Assembly: GCF_014042355.1 (NCBI RefSeq)
Contig: NZ_JACEZU010000002.1
Coordinates: 310,001 to 374,000 of the forward strand
Direction: 5' to 3'
From: Rugamonas apoptosis
GTDB lineage: Bacteria > Pseudomonadota > Gammaproteobacteria > Burkholderiales > Burkholderiaceae_D
DNA: 64,000 bases
Shown here: piece by piece, positions 36,301 through 45,001 of the stretch
Position numbering within the stretch: the first letter of the stretch is position 1
How the letters are laid out: every line of letters begins with the position of its first letter
The notes under the pieces: generated by a model
Databases searched by the model: none
The model's input: the letters and a program-made list of their open reading frames with translations, nothing else
What the model was told of the DNA's origin: nothing
Translations under genes and position numbers: made by a program

Positions 36301-36408
36301 CAGGAAGCCGCCGCCAAGGCAGTGGCTCCCGTGCGCGTGCCACGCGAGCGCAAGCCGCTGCCACCGCAAGCGGACGAGCCGCTGGTGCAAGTCGACACCC
36401 GCCGTTAA
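33355..36408 (+). CDS. rne: Ribonuclease E
   Basis: RNase E is the main endonuclease for mRNA decay and rRNA/tRNA processing. The 1017-residue product has an S1 domain (about 39-125), the catalytic DNase I-like domain with Asp301 and Asp344 (equivalent to E. coli D303 and D346) and the Zn-link CPRC at 402-405. The C-terminal half is disordered: an Arg/Gly/Pro-rich stretch (about 585-695), a second Arg block (about 753-768), then ~160 residues of Val-Ala-Pro repeats, and the short conserved [12 protein letters not shown] motif at about 957. The start ATG is at 33355; upstream extension to 33232 is not supported. Confidence 0.97.
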   Translation: MKRMLFNATQQEELRVAIVDGQKLIDIDIETAGREQRKSNIYKGVITRIEPSLEACFVSYGEDRHGFLPFKEVARTYFREGVDVRNASVKEALREGQEIMVQVEKEERGNKGAALTSFVSLAGRYLVLMPNNPRGGGVSRRVEGEERQELRETMDKLDLPPGMSVIARTAGIGRNVEELQWDLNYLMQLWRAIEGAGKSASGAFLIYQESSLVIRAIRDYFQPDIGEILIDTDDIYEQAHQFMSHVMPDMVHRVKRYSDDVPLFSRFQIEHQIETAYSRTVPLPSGGAIVIDHTEALVSVDVNSARATRGSDIETTAFNTNCEAAEEVARQLRLRDLGGLIVIDFIDMEVAKNQREVEQRLKDALHHDRARVQMGKISRFGLMELSRQRLRPSLSEGSHVTCPRCSGTGHIRDTESSALQVLRIIQEEAMKENSATIHVQVPVDVAAFLLNEKRGEVLKIENRHRIAVILIPNKHLDTPHYKLERIKHDDPRLEDSQASYTLAEQAETDMAYSKRQKEEAKPRQEAVVKTITPEQPAPMVERTAKPAEPVKAAAPAQPVAEPGFFDKLFSFFRAKPAAPVMPVAPTIVVKPVPTDRGDRNARGPRGRSRNGKPGGRERDEREPGARPSQEEGAKAADSGRPARPPRPPREGREGREPRENQAAEGQRERGERGERAERPPRPPREPRGEKPQVTEAKVEELALTAAVGAAVVAPAAAAAAAGTGPVVEATSILKTAPLTGPEGEESDAADGEEPRRRRRRGGRNRNRREREGGEGMEAGANEGDAPVVTFTVAPETNAETVAAVAPVAVATPAVETAAPAAVAAEPAAPVAEVVAAAAPVAHIAPVAEAAPVVAPVVEVAPVAVAPAAVVEAAAATVTEAAAPVVAEVAKVAEVAAPAFEVAQAVAVAPAAPAVEAVVAAPVVAAPVVAEPVVVAAAAPVAAPAPAPAPVAAAPVAPIDLQAVLGSAGLTLAATDPAKLRAAQEAAAKAVAPVRVPRERKPLPPQADEPLVQVDTRR

Positions 36409-36447
36409 GTCCAGCCGTGCGGGGTCATCCCCGCCGGCTGTACACAG

Positions 36448-36477
36448 AAAAGGGAAGCCGCGCGCTTCCCTTTTTTT
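36448..36477 (+). terminator. Intrinsic terminator of rne
   Basis: AAAAGGGAAG and CTTCCCTTTT arms surround a CCGCGCG-type loop and are followed by a run of T, 40 bases after the rne stop. Confidence 0.9.
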
Positions 36478-36554
36478 CGCCCTTCCCAAGCCGCTCTTTT
36501 GCGGGCAGACTGAGGGCCGCATTGATTTCCCGCCCATGACAGGATGCCACGCCG

Positions 36555-37892
36555 ATGAACCAGCCTGACTTGCACCGTCCCGCCCCCGTTAGCCTGCGCA
36601 CCGCATTCCGGTACTGGCTCAAGCTGGGCTTCATCAGCTTTGGCGGCCCGGCCGGCCAGATCGCCATGATGCACACGGAACTGGTGGAACGGCGCCGCTG
36701 GATCTCCGAACAGCGCTTCCTGCACGCGCTGAACTATTGCATGTTGCTGCCCGGCCCGGAAGCGACCCAACTGGCCATCTACATCGGCTGGCTGCTCCAC
36801 AAGACGCGCGGCGGCATCGTCGCCGGCGTCCTGTTCGTCTTGCCATCGCTACTGATCCTGACCGCTTTATCGTGGATCTACATGGCCTACGGCAGCGTAC
36901 CGGCGGTCGCGGCGGTGCTGTACGGCATCAAACCGGCCGTGGTCGCCATCGTGCTGGCGGCGGCCTGGCGCATCGGCAAACGAACCCTGAAAAATGGCGC
37001 GCTGATCGCGCTGGCCGCCGCCGCTTTTGTCGCCATCACCCTGTTTCATCTGCCATTTCCGCTCATTGTCGCCGGCGCGGCGCTGATCGGACTGATCGGC
37101 GGCCGGTCCTGGCCGGCGCTGTTCCAGGTGGGCGGCGGCCATCCCGGCCAAGCCGCATCCTACGGCCCGGCCCTGATCGACGACGACAGCCCCACACCAG
37201 ATCATGCCCGCTTCTCCTGGCCGGCCCTGCTCCGCGTGGCCCTGGCCGGCTGCGCGCTGGGCACGCTGGCGTGGCTGGCGCTGGCCCTGTCCACCGGCGC
37301 GCGCGCGCCGCTGGCGCAAATGGGCTGGTTCTTCACCAAGGCCGCCATGCTGACCTTTGGCGGCGCCTATGCGGTGTTACCTTATGTCTACCAAGGCGCC
37401 GTGGACAACTTCCACTGGCTGCTGCCGGCGCAAATGATCGATGGCCTGGCGCTGGGCGAGACCACGCCCGGCCCGTTGATCATGGTGGTCGCCTTCGTCG
37501 GTTTCGTGGGCGCGTGGAGCAAGGCCGTGTTCGGCACCAAGCTGCTGGCGGCCGGCGCGGCGGGCGCCACGGTGGCCACCTTCTTCACCTTCCTGCCCTC
37601 CTTCCTGTTCATCCTGGCCGGCGGCCCGCTGGTGGAAGCGACGCGCGACAATATCCGCATGACCGCCCCGCTGACGGCCATTTCCGCCGCCGTGGTGGGC
37701 GTGATCGTCAGCCTGGCCGTGTTTTTCGGCATGCATGTATTCTGGCTGGATACCCCAACGCCGCACCTCGACTTGCGGGCGGTATTGCTGGGCGGTATGG
37801 CCAGTATCGCCTTGCTGCGCTACCAGATGGGAACGATCAAGCTGATACTGGCCTGTGCGATCTGCGGCCTCGTGCTATCGTATCTCCGTTAG
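36555..37892 (+). CDS. chrA: Chromate transporter ChrA
   Basis: ChrA exports chromate from the cytoplasm. The 445-residue product is the long-chain type, made of two CHR domains. The first carries FGGPAGQIAMMH and the second FGGAYAVLPYVYQGA, the paired family signatures, with the ETTPGPL motif in the second half. About ten to twelve hydrophobic segments are visible. It stands alone without chrB. Some members of the family may transport other anions, so the substrate is inferred. Confidence 0.92.
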   Translation: MNQPDLHRPAPVSLRTAFRYWLKLGFISFGGPAGQIAMMHTELVERRRWISEQRFLHALNYCMLLPGPEATQLAIYIGWLLHKTRGGIVAGVLFVLPSLLILTALSWIYMAYGSVPAVAAVLYGIKPAVVAIVLAAAWRIGKRTLKNGALIALAAAAFVAITLFHLPFPLIVAGAALIGLIGGRSWPALFQVGGGHPGQAASYGPALIDDDSPTPDHARFSWPALLRVALAGCALGTLAWLALALSTGARAPLAQMGWFFTKAAMLTFGGAYAVLPYVYQGAVDNFHWLLPAQMIDGLALGETTPGPLIMVVAFVGFVGAWSKAVFGTKLLAAGAAGATVATFFTFLPSFLFILAGGPLVEATRDNIRMTAPLTAISAAVVGVIVSLAVFFGMHVFWLDTPTPHLDLRAVLLGGMASIALLRYQMGTIKLILACAICGLVLSYLR

Positions 37893-37948
37893 CGGCATCC
37901 TGATGCCCGTGTTCTTTGCTGTACCCGGCAGTAATTGTGTAATCATTC

Positions 37949-39058
37949 ATGACTGAAAAAATCATTTTCGTGGCCAACCAGCGCCATCAGGTGCCAGCCA
38001 TCCCCGCCGTGCCGGAAGCGCCCACCGGCCGCGTGACGGACCAGCTTGCCCGTCCCTTGCACGACCTGCGCATCTCCGTCACCGACCGCTGCAACTTCCG
38101 CTGCGTGTACTGCATGCCCAAGGCCGTGTTCGACCAGAATTACAGCTACCTGCCGCACAGTTCGCTGCTCTCGTTCGAGGAGATCACCCGCGTGGCCCGC
38201 CTGTTCGTGGCCCATGGGGTCGAGAAAATCCGCCTGACGGGCGGCGAACCGCTGTTGCGCAAGGATGTGGAACGGCTGGTCGGCATGCTCAGCGAGCTGA
38301 AGACCGTCAGCTGCCAGCCGCTCGACCTGACGCTGACCACCAACGGCTCGCTGCTGGCCAGGAAAGCCCAATCGCTCAAGGATGCCGGCCTGCGCCGGGT
38401 CACCGTGTCGCTGGACGCGCTGGACGACGCCATCTTCAAGCGCATGAACGACGTCGACTTTGCCGTCGAGGACGTGCTCAAGGGTATCGACATGGCGCAC
38501 CAGGTGGGACTGGGCCCGATCAAGGTCAACATGGTGGTCAAGGGGGGCATGAACGACGACCAGATCCTGCCCATGGCGCGCCACTTCAGAAATACGCCCT
38601 ACATCCTGCGCTTCATCGAATACATGGACGTGGGCGCCTCGAACGGCTGGAACCTGGACGAAGTGATTCCCTCGGCGGAAGTGCGGCGCCGCATCCACGC
38701 CGAATTGCCGCTGCTGCCGGCCGACCCCAACTACACGGGCGAGACGGCGGCCCGCTGGCGGTATGCGGACGGCGGCGGCGAAATCGGCCTGATCTCCAGC
38801 GTGAGCCAGGCGTTTTGCAGCGATTGCACGCGGGCCCGCCTGTCGACGGAAGGGAAGTTGTATACTTGCCTGTTCGCCAGCCATGGCCACGACTTGCGCG
38901 CCCTGCTGCGCGGCGGCCACAGCGACGACGACATCGCCGGCGCCATCGCGCTGCTGTGGCGCGCGCGCGCCGACCGCTATTCGGAAACGCGCACGCAGCA
39001 CACCAGCGGACTGGGCGAGCGAACCAAAAAAGTTGAAATGTCTTACATCGGGGGATAG
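37949..39058 (+). CDS. moaA: GTP 3',8-cyclase MoaA
   Basis: MoaA is the radical SAM enzyme that starts molybdenum cofactor synthesis, converting GTP to 3',8-cyclo-GTP. The 369-residue product has the N-terminal cluster ligands CNFRCVYC (Cys48, Cys52, Cys55), the SAM-binding TGGEPLLR segment, and the C-terminal second cluster (Cys290, Cys293, Cys307). It ends with the essential Gly-Gly tail. It is longer than E. coli MoaA (329), owing to an N-terminal extension of about 30 residues. The mobA-moeA fusion follows 1 base after its stop, so the two are certainly co-transcribed. Confidence 0.96.
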   Translation: MTEKIIFVANQRHQVPAIPAVPEAPTGRVTDQLARPLHDLRISVTDRCNFRCVYCMPKAVFDQNYSYLPHSSLLSFEEITRVARLFVAHGVEKIRLTGGEPLLRKDVERLVGMLSELKTVSCQPLDLTLTTNGSLLARKAQSLKDAGLRRVTVSLDALDDAIFKRMNDVDFAVEDVLKGIDMAHQVGLGPIKVNMVVKGGMNDDQILPMARHFRNTPYILRFIEYMDVGASNGWNLDEVIPSAEVRRRIHAELPLLPADPNYTGETAARWRYADGGGEIGLISSVSQAFCSDCTRARLSTEGKLYTCLFASHGHDLRALLRGGHSDDDIAGAIALLWRARADRYSETRTQHTSGLGERTKKVEMSYIGG

Positions 39059-39059
39059 T

Positions 39060-40964
39060 TTGTCTTTGAACAGCAAGGTAAGTGGCCTGATACTGGCCGG
39101 TGGTCGTGGCACCCGCATGGGCCGTGTGGACAAGGGCTTGCAGCCATTCCGTGGCAGCACGCTGGCGGCCCATGTGCTGCAACGGCTGGCGCCCCAGGTG
39201 GCCAGCGTGGCCATCAACGCCAACCGCAACCTGCCCCAATACGAGGAATATGGCTGTCCCGTGCTCAGCGACGAGCTGACCGGCTTCGAAGGCCCGCTGG
39301 CCGGCCTGCAAACGGGCTTGCGCCACTGCGCCACGGAACTGCTGCTGACGGCGCCCTGCGATTCGCCCTTCCTGCCGCCCGACCTGGCCCAACGCCTGGC
39401 CAGCGCCCTGCAGTCGCAGGATGCGGAGGTGGCCGTGGCCGTCACGCTGGAAGCGGACGAGCAAGGCGTGGTCCAGCGCCAGCTCCATCCCGTGTTCGCG
39501 CTGCTGCGCGCCGGCCTGCTGCCGCAACTGGATGCCTACCTGGCCACCGGCGCGCGCCGCATGGAAGGCTGGTACAAATCGCTGCGCCTGGCCGAAGTGG
39601 TGTTCGAGGACGCCGCCGCCTTCCGCAACATCAACACACTGGGCGAGCTGCAGCAGCTTGAAGCGGCCAACGGCCAGGCCGACCAGCCGCTCACGCTGGC
39701 TGCCGTGGCCAGTTGCCTGGACGCCTACGACCCCGACGCCATGTCCGTGCGCGACGCCCAGCGCATCATCGGCGACTTCATCACCCCCATTCAGTCGGCC
39801 GAAAAAGTGGCGCTGCGCAGCGCCCTCGATCGGGTGCTGGCGCAGGATGTGATCTCGCCCATCAACGTGCCGGCCTACGACAATTCGGCCATGGACGGCT
39901 ACGCGCTGCGCGGCGCCGACCTGCCGCAGGAAGGCAACGTGACGCTGGACGTGATCGGCATCGTCTACGCGGGCCGCCCCACGGCGCTGGCCTGCGGCGC
40001 CGGCCAGTGCGTGCGCATCATGACCGGCGGCGCCATGCCGGAAGGCTGCGACACGGTGCTGCCGCAGGAACTGGCCGCCGCCATCGGCGACGGCACGGTC
40101 ACCATCGCGGCCGGCGTGCTGCGCGCGGGCGACAACCGCCGCTTCAAGGGCGAGGATTTGGCCGAAGGCGGCGTGGCCATCGCGCGCGGCAAGCTGGTGC
40201 GCCCGGCCGACCTGGGACTGATCGCCTCGCTCGGCCTGGCCGAAGTGGCCGTGCAGCGCCGCCTGCGGGTGGCCTTCTTCTCCACCGGCGATGAGCTGCG
40301 CTCGGTCGGCGAGACGCTCGACACGGGCTGCGTCTACGACAGCAACCGCTACACCCTGTTCGGCATGCTGCAACGGCTTGGTTGCGACGTGATCGACATG
40401 GGCATCGTCAAAGATGACACGGTGGCGCTGGAAGCGGCGCTGCGCAGCGGCTGCGAGAACGCGGACGCCATCATCACCTCGGGTGGCGTGTCCGACGGCG
40501 CGGCCGACTACACGCGCGCCATGATGGCGCGCCTGGGCGACGTGGCGTTCTGGAAGCTCAACATGCGCCCCGGCCGCCCGCTCGCCTTCGGCAAGATACT
40601 GTCCAACGGCCGCAGCGCCTGGCTGTTCGGCCTGCCCGGCAATCCGGTCGCGGTGATGGTGTCGTTCTACTTCTTCGCCCGCGCCGCCCTGCTGCACATG
40701 ATGGGCGCCAACGCCCCGCTGCCGCTGCTGCGCGCGCGCGCCCAGTCCGGCATCCGCAAGCGTCCCGGCCGCAGCGAATTCCAGCGCGGTGTGCTCAGCA
40801 CTGGCGCGGACGGCCAGCCGCAAGTGCGCCTCACGGGCGCCCAGGGCTCGGGCATCCTGCGCTCCATGTCGGAAGCCAACTGCATGGTGGTGCTGCGCGA
40901 CGACCAGGGCAACGTGGCCGAAGGTGACATGGTCGACGTGCTGCCGTTCGAAGGCTTGCTGTAA
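39060..40964 (+). CDS. MobA-MoeA fusion (MoCo guanylyltransferase / molybdopterin molybdenumtransferase)
   Basis: One uninterrupted frame encodes two enzymes of molybdenum cofactor synthesis. Residues 1 to ~205 are MobA (GTP-binding LAGGRGTRMG at 12-21, metal-binding APCDSP at 98-103, and FRNINT near the domain end), which adds GMP to Mo-molybdopterin. Residues ~220-634 are MoeA, which inserts molybdate: AYDNSAMDGYAL, FSTGDELRSVGE and ITSGGVSDGAADY are visible. No stop, ribosome site or good start codon separates the halves. The start is TTG at 39060 (or 39066), behind GGGGGA; the frame upstream to 38883 overlaps moaA and is rejected. Separate genes are usual in E. coli (194 and 411 residues). 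Confidence 0.9.
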   Translation: MSLNSKVSGLILAGGRGTRMGRVDKGLQPFRGSTLAAHVLQRLAPQVASVAINANRNLPQYEEYGCPVLSDELTGFEGPLAGLQTGLRHCATELLLTAPCDSPFLPPDLAQRLASALQSQDAEVAVAVTLEADEQGVVQRQLHPVFALLRAGLLPQLDAYLATGARRMEGWYKSLRLAEVVFEDAAAFRNINTLGELQQLEAANGQADQPLTLAAVASCLDAYDPDAMSVRDAQRIIGDFITPIQSAEKVALRSALDRVLAQDVISPINVPAYDNSAMDGYALRGADLPQEGNVTLDVIGIVYAGRPTALACGAGQCVRIMTGGAMPEGCDTVLPQELAAAIGDGTVTIAAGVLRAGDNRRFKGEDLAEGGVAIARGKLVRPADLGLIASLGLAEVAVQRRLRVAFFSTGDELRSVGETLDTGCVYDSNRYTLFGMLQRLGCDVIDMGIVKDDTVALEAALRSGCENADAIITSGGVSDGAADYTRAMMARLGDVAFWKLNMRPGRPLAFGKILSNGRSAWLFGLPGNPVAVMVSFYFFARAALLHMMGANAPLPLLRARAQSGIRKRPGRSEFQRGVLSTGADGQPQVRLTGAQGSGILRSMSEANCMVVLRDDQGNVAEGDMVDVLPFEGLL

Positions 40965-41009
40965 GCGACGCCGCGGTTCGTCCCAGCTATTGGTCCCGGC
41001 GGTTCGTCC

Positions 41010-43004
41010 CTACTCGTCTTTCTGTAATCGCGCCAGCGCCTCGGCCGGATCGGCATACAACGAAGGATCGGTGGCCGCGCGCCGGAACGCCCGTCCCAGG
41101 CTGGCGCGCATGAAGGTGCTGTGGGCGAAGCGCGTCACCTTGCTGTAGTAGCGCTCGTGCAGGCCGTTGACCATGGCCACGTAGTCGTCCATCAGGTCCG
41201 GCGCGATCGAGAAATTGTCGTAGTTGATCACGGCCGGCACCTTGTGCCCCAATCCTTCGAGCCGCTGCGCCACCAATGCCCGTATGGCTTCGATGGTGGC
41301 CCGGTCGGCCACTTCATAGCCCTCGAAATTGGCGAAGAACAGTTGCTGCTGCGGGTCGTAGACGAGGCGCTCTTCCAGTGGCCGCGCCAGGAAATCGGCC
41401 CGCCAGCCCATGGCGGCGGTACCAAAGATGCGCGCATCCATGGTCTTCAAGCCGGCACTGATGGCGGGCCGGAAGCTCATGTGAGCCAGGATGTCGCGCT
41501 CCAGGTCGATGCCGGGTGCGATCTCGATCAGTTCCAGTCCCTGCGGCTGCAAGCGGAACACGCAGCGCTCCGTCACGTACAGCGCGCTCTGGCCGCGCCG
41601 CAGCGCATATTCTCCGCTGTAGGTACGGTGCTCGACCTCGTCGACGAACTTGCGCGCCTGCCCTTCCCGCAAGATGCACAACTGCCCATCGCGCACAGCC
41701 ACCTGCAGCGCGCCGGCCGTAAACGTGCCCACGAACACCACCTTCTTGGCGTTCTGGCTGATGTTGATGAAGCCCCCCGCACCGGCCAGCCGCTCACCGA
41801 ATTTGCTCACGTTCAGGTTGCCGTGGCGGTCGGCCTGGGCCAACCCCAGGAAAGCCACATCGAGCCCGCCACCGTCATAAAAATCGAACTGGTAGGGCTG
41901 GTCGATGATGGCGTCGGCGTTGGTGGCGGCGCCAAAATTGAGGCCACCGGCCGGCAGCCCGCCGATCACGCCCGGTTCCGCCGTCAGCGTCACCAGGTCG
42001 AACACCTTTTCCTCGGCCGCCACGGCGGCCACGCCTTCGGGCATGCCGATGCCCAGGTTGACGACGTAATTGGGCTTAAGTTCCATCAGCGCGCGGCGGG
42101 CGATGATCTTGCGCTCGGACAGAGGCATGGTGGCCAGTGTCCCCAGCGGTACCCGCAGCTCGCCCGCGAACGCCGCGCTGTAGGGTTCGGCGAAGGTCTG
42201 CATGTGGTATTCGGGCTGCTCGGCCACCACCACGCAATCGACCAGGATGCCGGGAATCTTGACCTCGCGCGGCGGCAGCGTGCCCCGTTCGGCGATGCGC
42301 TCCACCTGCACAATCACGATACCGCCTGAATTATGGGCCGCCATGGCGATGGCCAGCGCTTCCAGCGTGAGCGCCTCGCGCTCCATGGTCACGTTCCCGT
42401 TGGCGTCGGCCGTGGTGCCGCGGATGATGCCCACGTGAATGGGTTGGGCCTTGTAGAACAGGTGTTCCTTGCCGCCCACCGTCATCAGCTCGACCAGCTC
42501 CTCCGTGGTGCGTTGATTGATCTTGCCGCCGCCGTGGCGCGGATCGACGAAGGTGCCCAGGCCCACATGCGTGAGCAGGCCGGGCTTGCCGGCGGCCGTG
42601 TCGCGAAACAGCTGGCTGATCACGCCCTGCGGCAGGTTGTACGCCTCGATCTTGTTGGAGGTGGCCAGCTGCTGCAGCTTGGGCACCAGCCCCCAGTGCC
42701 CGCCCACCACGCGCTTGAGCATGCCCTCGTGGGCCAGGTGATTGAGGCCGCGCTCCTTGCCGTCGCCCTGCCCGGCCGCGTACACCAGCGTCAAGTCGCG
42801 TGGATGGCCGCCGCTGTCGGGCGCCAGGAAGCGCCGCTCCAGCGCCACCGCGATGTTCTCCGCGAAGCCCACGCCGACAAAGCCACCGCTGGCGATGGTG
42901 TCGCCGTCGCGGATCAGGCCCACGGCGTCGGCCGCGCTCACGATCTTGTTGCGCCGCACGGCCGGCATGGCCAGCGACGAGAAATCCGGGCTACGAACAG
43001 GCAT
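41010..43004 (-). CDS. Acyl-CoA:acetate/3-ketoacid-type CoA-transferase with C-terminal extension
   Basis: Family I CoA-transferases swap CoA between acids through a glutamyl-CoA intermediate. The 664-residue product has the alpha-like half (about 15-280, with [16 protein letters not shown]) fused to the beta-like half (about 300-530, with [16 protein letters not shown]). The predicted nucleophile is Glu343 in [11 protein letters not shown]. The layout resembles E. coli YdiF (531 residues), but about 130 residues are added at the C-terminus ([13 protein letters not shown]... to the end), and I do not recognise a domain there. It converges with the mobA-moeA fusion. The substrate is unknown. 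Confidence 0.85.
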   Translation of the reverse strand: MPVRSPDFSSLAMPAVRRNKIVSAADAVGLIRDGDTIASGGFVGVGFAENIAVALERRFLAPDSGGHPRDLTLVYAAGQGDGKERGLNHLAHEGMLKRVVGGHWGLVPKLQQLATSNKIEAYNLPQGVISQLFRDTAAGKPGLLTHVGLGTFVDPRHGGGKINQRTTEELVELMTVGGKEHLFYKAQPIHVGIIRGTTADANGNVTMEREALTLEALAIAMAAHNSGGIVIVQVERIAERGTLPPREVKIPGILVDCVVVAEQPEYHMQTFAEPYSAAFAGELRVPLGTLATMPLSERKIIARRALMELKPNYVVNLGIGMPEGVAAVAAEEKVFDLVTLTAEPGVIGGLPAGGLNFGAATNADAIIDQPYQFDFYDGGGLDVAFLGLAQADRHGNLNVSKFGERLAGAGGFINISQNAKKVVFVGTFTAGALQVAVRDGQLCILREGQARKFVDEVEHRTYSGEYALRRGQSALYVTERCVFRLQPQGLELIEIAPGIDLERDILAHMSFRPAISAGLKTMDARIFGTAAMGWRADFLARPLEERLVYDPQQQLFFANFEGYEVADRATIEAIRALVAQRLEGLGHKVPAVINYDNFSIAPDLMDDYVAMVNGLHERYYSKVTRFAHSTFMRASLGRAFRRAATDPSLYADPAEALARLQKDE

Positions 43005-43101
43005 GACAGTCTCCGCTCAGAATGACGCCGGGGGATGATTCCCCTCTATCGATCCGTACCGCTGTACTCCTTGTACTCGCTGCTTCTACTGCGCCGCTTC
43101 C

Positions 43102-44457
43102 CTACGCTACTTCTGATTCATTCACATCCTGGTCAGGCCCCAGCAGCAGCTGCGCCGCCTCACTGGGCAAAGCTTCCACCGACTTGAGCTTGCGCGCCAT
43201 CTGGCGGCTGCGCGTCTCGGCCGATTCGATATTCTTGGCGGCCCGTTCCAGCGTCAGCTTGGTGGCCGACAGCACGTCGCCGAACTTGGAGAACTCCGTC
43301 TTCACGGCACCCAGCACCTGCCACACTTCCGACGAGCGTTTTTCCAGCGCCAGCGTGCGGAAGCCCATCTGCAGGCTGTTGAGCAGTGCCGACAGCGTGG
43401 ACGGACCGGCGATGCTGATGCGGTTGGTGCGTTGCAGTTCGTCGGCCAGGCCGGGGCGGCGCATCACTTCCGCGTACAGGCCTTCGGTGGGCAGGAACAG
43501 GATGGCGAAATCCGTCGTATGCGGCGGCGCCAGGTATTTGTCGGCGATGGTCTTCGCTTCGCCACGCACGGCCCGTTCCAGTTCGCGTCCGGCCGCCGCC
43601 ACGCCGTCGGCATCGGCCCGCTCGGCCGCATCCAGCAAGCGTTCGTACTGCTCCTTGGGGAACTTGGCGTCGATCGGCATCCACACGGGCGGACCGCCTT
43701 CCACATGGCCCGGCAGGCGCAGCGCGAACTCCACCCGCGCGCCGCTGCCGGCGATGGTCTCCACGTTGCGCGCATACTGTTCCGGCGTCAGCACCTGTTC
43801 CAGCAGCATTTCCAGTTGTACCTCGCCCCAGGTGCCGCGCGTCTTGACATTGGTCAGCACCCGTTTCAGGTCGCCCACGCCCAGCGCCAGCTGCTGCATC
43901 TCGCCCAAGCCCTGGTGCACCCGTTCCAGCCGTTCCGACACTTGCTGGAACGACGCCGACAGGCGCGACTCCAGCGTGGCATGCAGCTTCTCATCCACCG
44001 TCTTGCGCATCTCCTCCAGCCGCGCGCCATTGTCGGCCTGCAGGTCGCGGATCTTCTCCTCCAGCGTGGCGCGCACTTCCAGCATGCGCTGCGCGTTCGA
44101 TTCCGTCAGCCGGATCAGCGCCAGATTCATGCTCTCGCCAAAACGCTTCAAGCTTTGCGCCTGTTCCTCGCGCCCGCTCTGGCCCTGGCTATCGATCTGG
44201 CGCCGCATCGCTTCCAGCTGCTGGGCATTGGCCGCTTGCGCCTGCGCCAGCAACTGCGCCATGTCCTGGCGGCTGGCCTGGGCCGTCGCCTGCAGCTGCA
44301 TGCGCACTTCCCGCTCCACGCGTTCAATGCGCTCGGCCAGCGCGGCCTCGCCCGCGCCCGTGCTGGCCTGCCCGCGCGCGCGCAGCAACGCCAGCACCTG
44401 CAAGGCCAGGACGGCGATACCCACGGCCAGCAGGACGATGAATTCAGTGGTGGTCAT
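43102..44457 (-). CDS. rmuC: DNA recombination protein RmuC
   Basis: RmuC is a nuclease-like protein that limits inversions at short inverted repeats. The 451-residue product has an N-terminal membrane helix (about 5-26), a long Gln/Glu/Arg-rich coiled coil (about 35-175), and the RmuC domain with the conserved MPIDAKFPKEQYERLLDA segment. The start ATG at 44457 lies 2 bases after the stop of the truncated haemoglobin gene, so the two form an operon. A frame extension to 44577 is not supported. Confidence 0.93.
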   Translation of the reverse strand: MTTTEFIVLLAVGIAVLALQVLALLRARGQASTGAGEAALAERIERVEREVRMQLQATAQASRQDMAQLLAQAQAANAQQLEAMRRQIDSQGQSGREEQAQSLKRFGESMNLALIRLTESNAQRMLEVRATLEEKIRDLQADNGARLEEMRKTVDEKLHATLESRLSASFQQVSERLERVHQGLGEMQQLALGVGDLKRVLTNVKTRGTWGEVQLEMLLEQVLTPEQYARNVETIAGSGARVEFALRLPGHVEGGPPVWMPIDAKFPKEQYERLLDAAERADADGVAAAGRELERAVRGEAKTIADKYLAPPHTTDFAILFLPTEGLYAEVMRRPGLADELQRTNRISIAGPSTLSALLNSLQMGFRTLALEKRSSEVWQVLGAVKTEFSKFGDVLSATKLTLERAAKNIESAETRSRQMARKLKSVEALPSEAAQLLLGPDQDVNESEVA

Positions 44458-44459
44458 GG

Positions 44460-44849
44460 TCAATCCGGCTTGTTGCGCATCCAGTCGGCCGTCTGATAGA
44501 ACGATTCCATCAGCCGCAGCCGCAAGTCTTCGGCGATGCCCACGTCCTCCATGGCCCACGCCATGGCACGCAGCCACTGGTCGCGTTCCTGGGTGCCGAT
44601 GGCGAACGGCATGTGGCGCGCCCGCAAGCGGGGATGGCCGAAGCGTTCAATATAGGCGTCCGGCCCGCCCATCCAGCCGCACAGGAACCAGAACAGGCGG
44701 TCACGCGCGTTGTCCAGCGACGGCGGGTGGGAGGCGCGCAGCAACGCGAATTCCGGCTCCAGTTCCATCAGGTCGTAAAACCGGTCGACCATCTCGCGCA
44801 CGCGCGTTTCGCCGCCGATCACATCGTAGAGAGTTTGAGGTTCAGTCAT
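44460..44849 (-). CDS. Group II truncated haemoglobin
   Basis: Truncated haemoglobins bind oxygen, NO or other ligands and are often linked to NO or oxygen stress. The 129-residue product has the group II pattern: an aromatic B10 region (VDRFYDLM, Tyr25), the HPRLRARHMPFAIG stretch with the predicted proximal His79, and Trp92 (G8) in DQWLRAM. The start is the ATG at 44849 behind GGGGG; the frame extends to 44939 without support. It is followed by rmuC and preceded by the autoinducer synthase gene on the same strand, separated by a strong hairpin. Confidence 0.9.
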   Translation of the reverse strand: MTEPQTLYDVIGGETRVREMVDRFYDLMELEPEFALLRASHPPSLDNARDRLFWFLCGWMGGPDAYIERFGHPRLRARHMPFAIGTQERDQWLRAMAWAMEDVGIAEDLRLRLMESFYQTADWMRNKPD

Positions 44850-44869
44850 AACCCCCATCATAGCGCACG

Positions 44870-44897
44870 CGGGGCCGCCATCACAGCGCGGCGGCCC
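44870..44897. terminator. GC hairpin between the autoinducer synthase and haemoglobin genes
   Basis: Perfect 9-base arms GGGGCCGCC and GGCGGCCCC enclose a 10-base loop. No T-run follows on either strand. It may attenuate read-through from jqsA into the haemoglobin-rmuC operon. Confidence 0.45.
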
Positions 44898-45001
44898 CGG
44901 TGGCGCGATGGACGCCCGTCCGGCCCACGTTCGACTCACCTGGGGCTCGAGTTCAGCTCACGCGGGGCGCATGCCGGGCCCGTGACGGGCTCATGACGAG
45001 C

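Noticed and set aside
33346-36537. Open frame of 1063 codons antisense to rne
   Set aside because: His/Gly/Arg-rich composition typical of antisense frames in GC-rich genes, no ribosome site and no family resemblance. The sense strand encodes intact RNase E.
38613-40823. Open frame of 736 codons antisense to moaA and mobA-moeA
   Set aside because: Shadow of well-conserved enzymes on the opposite strand, with no domain of its own.
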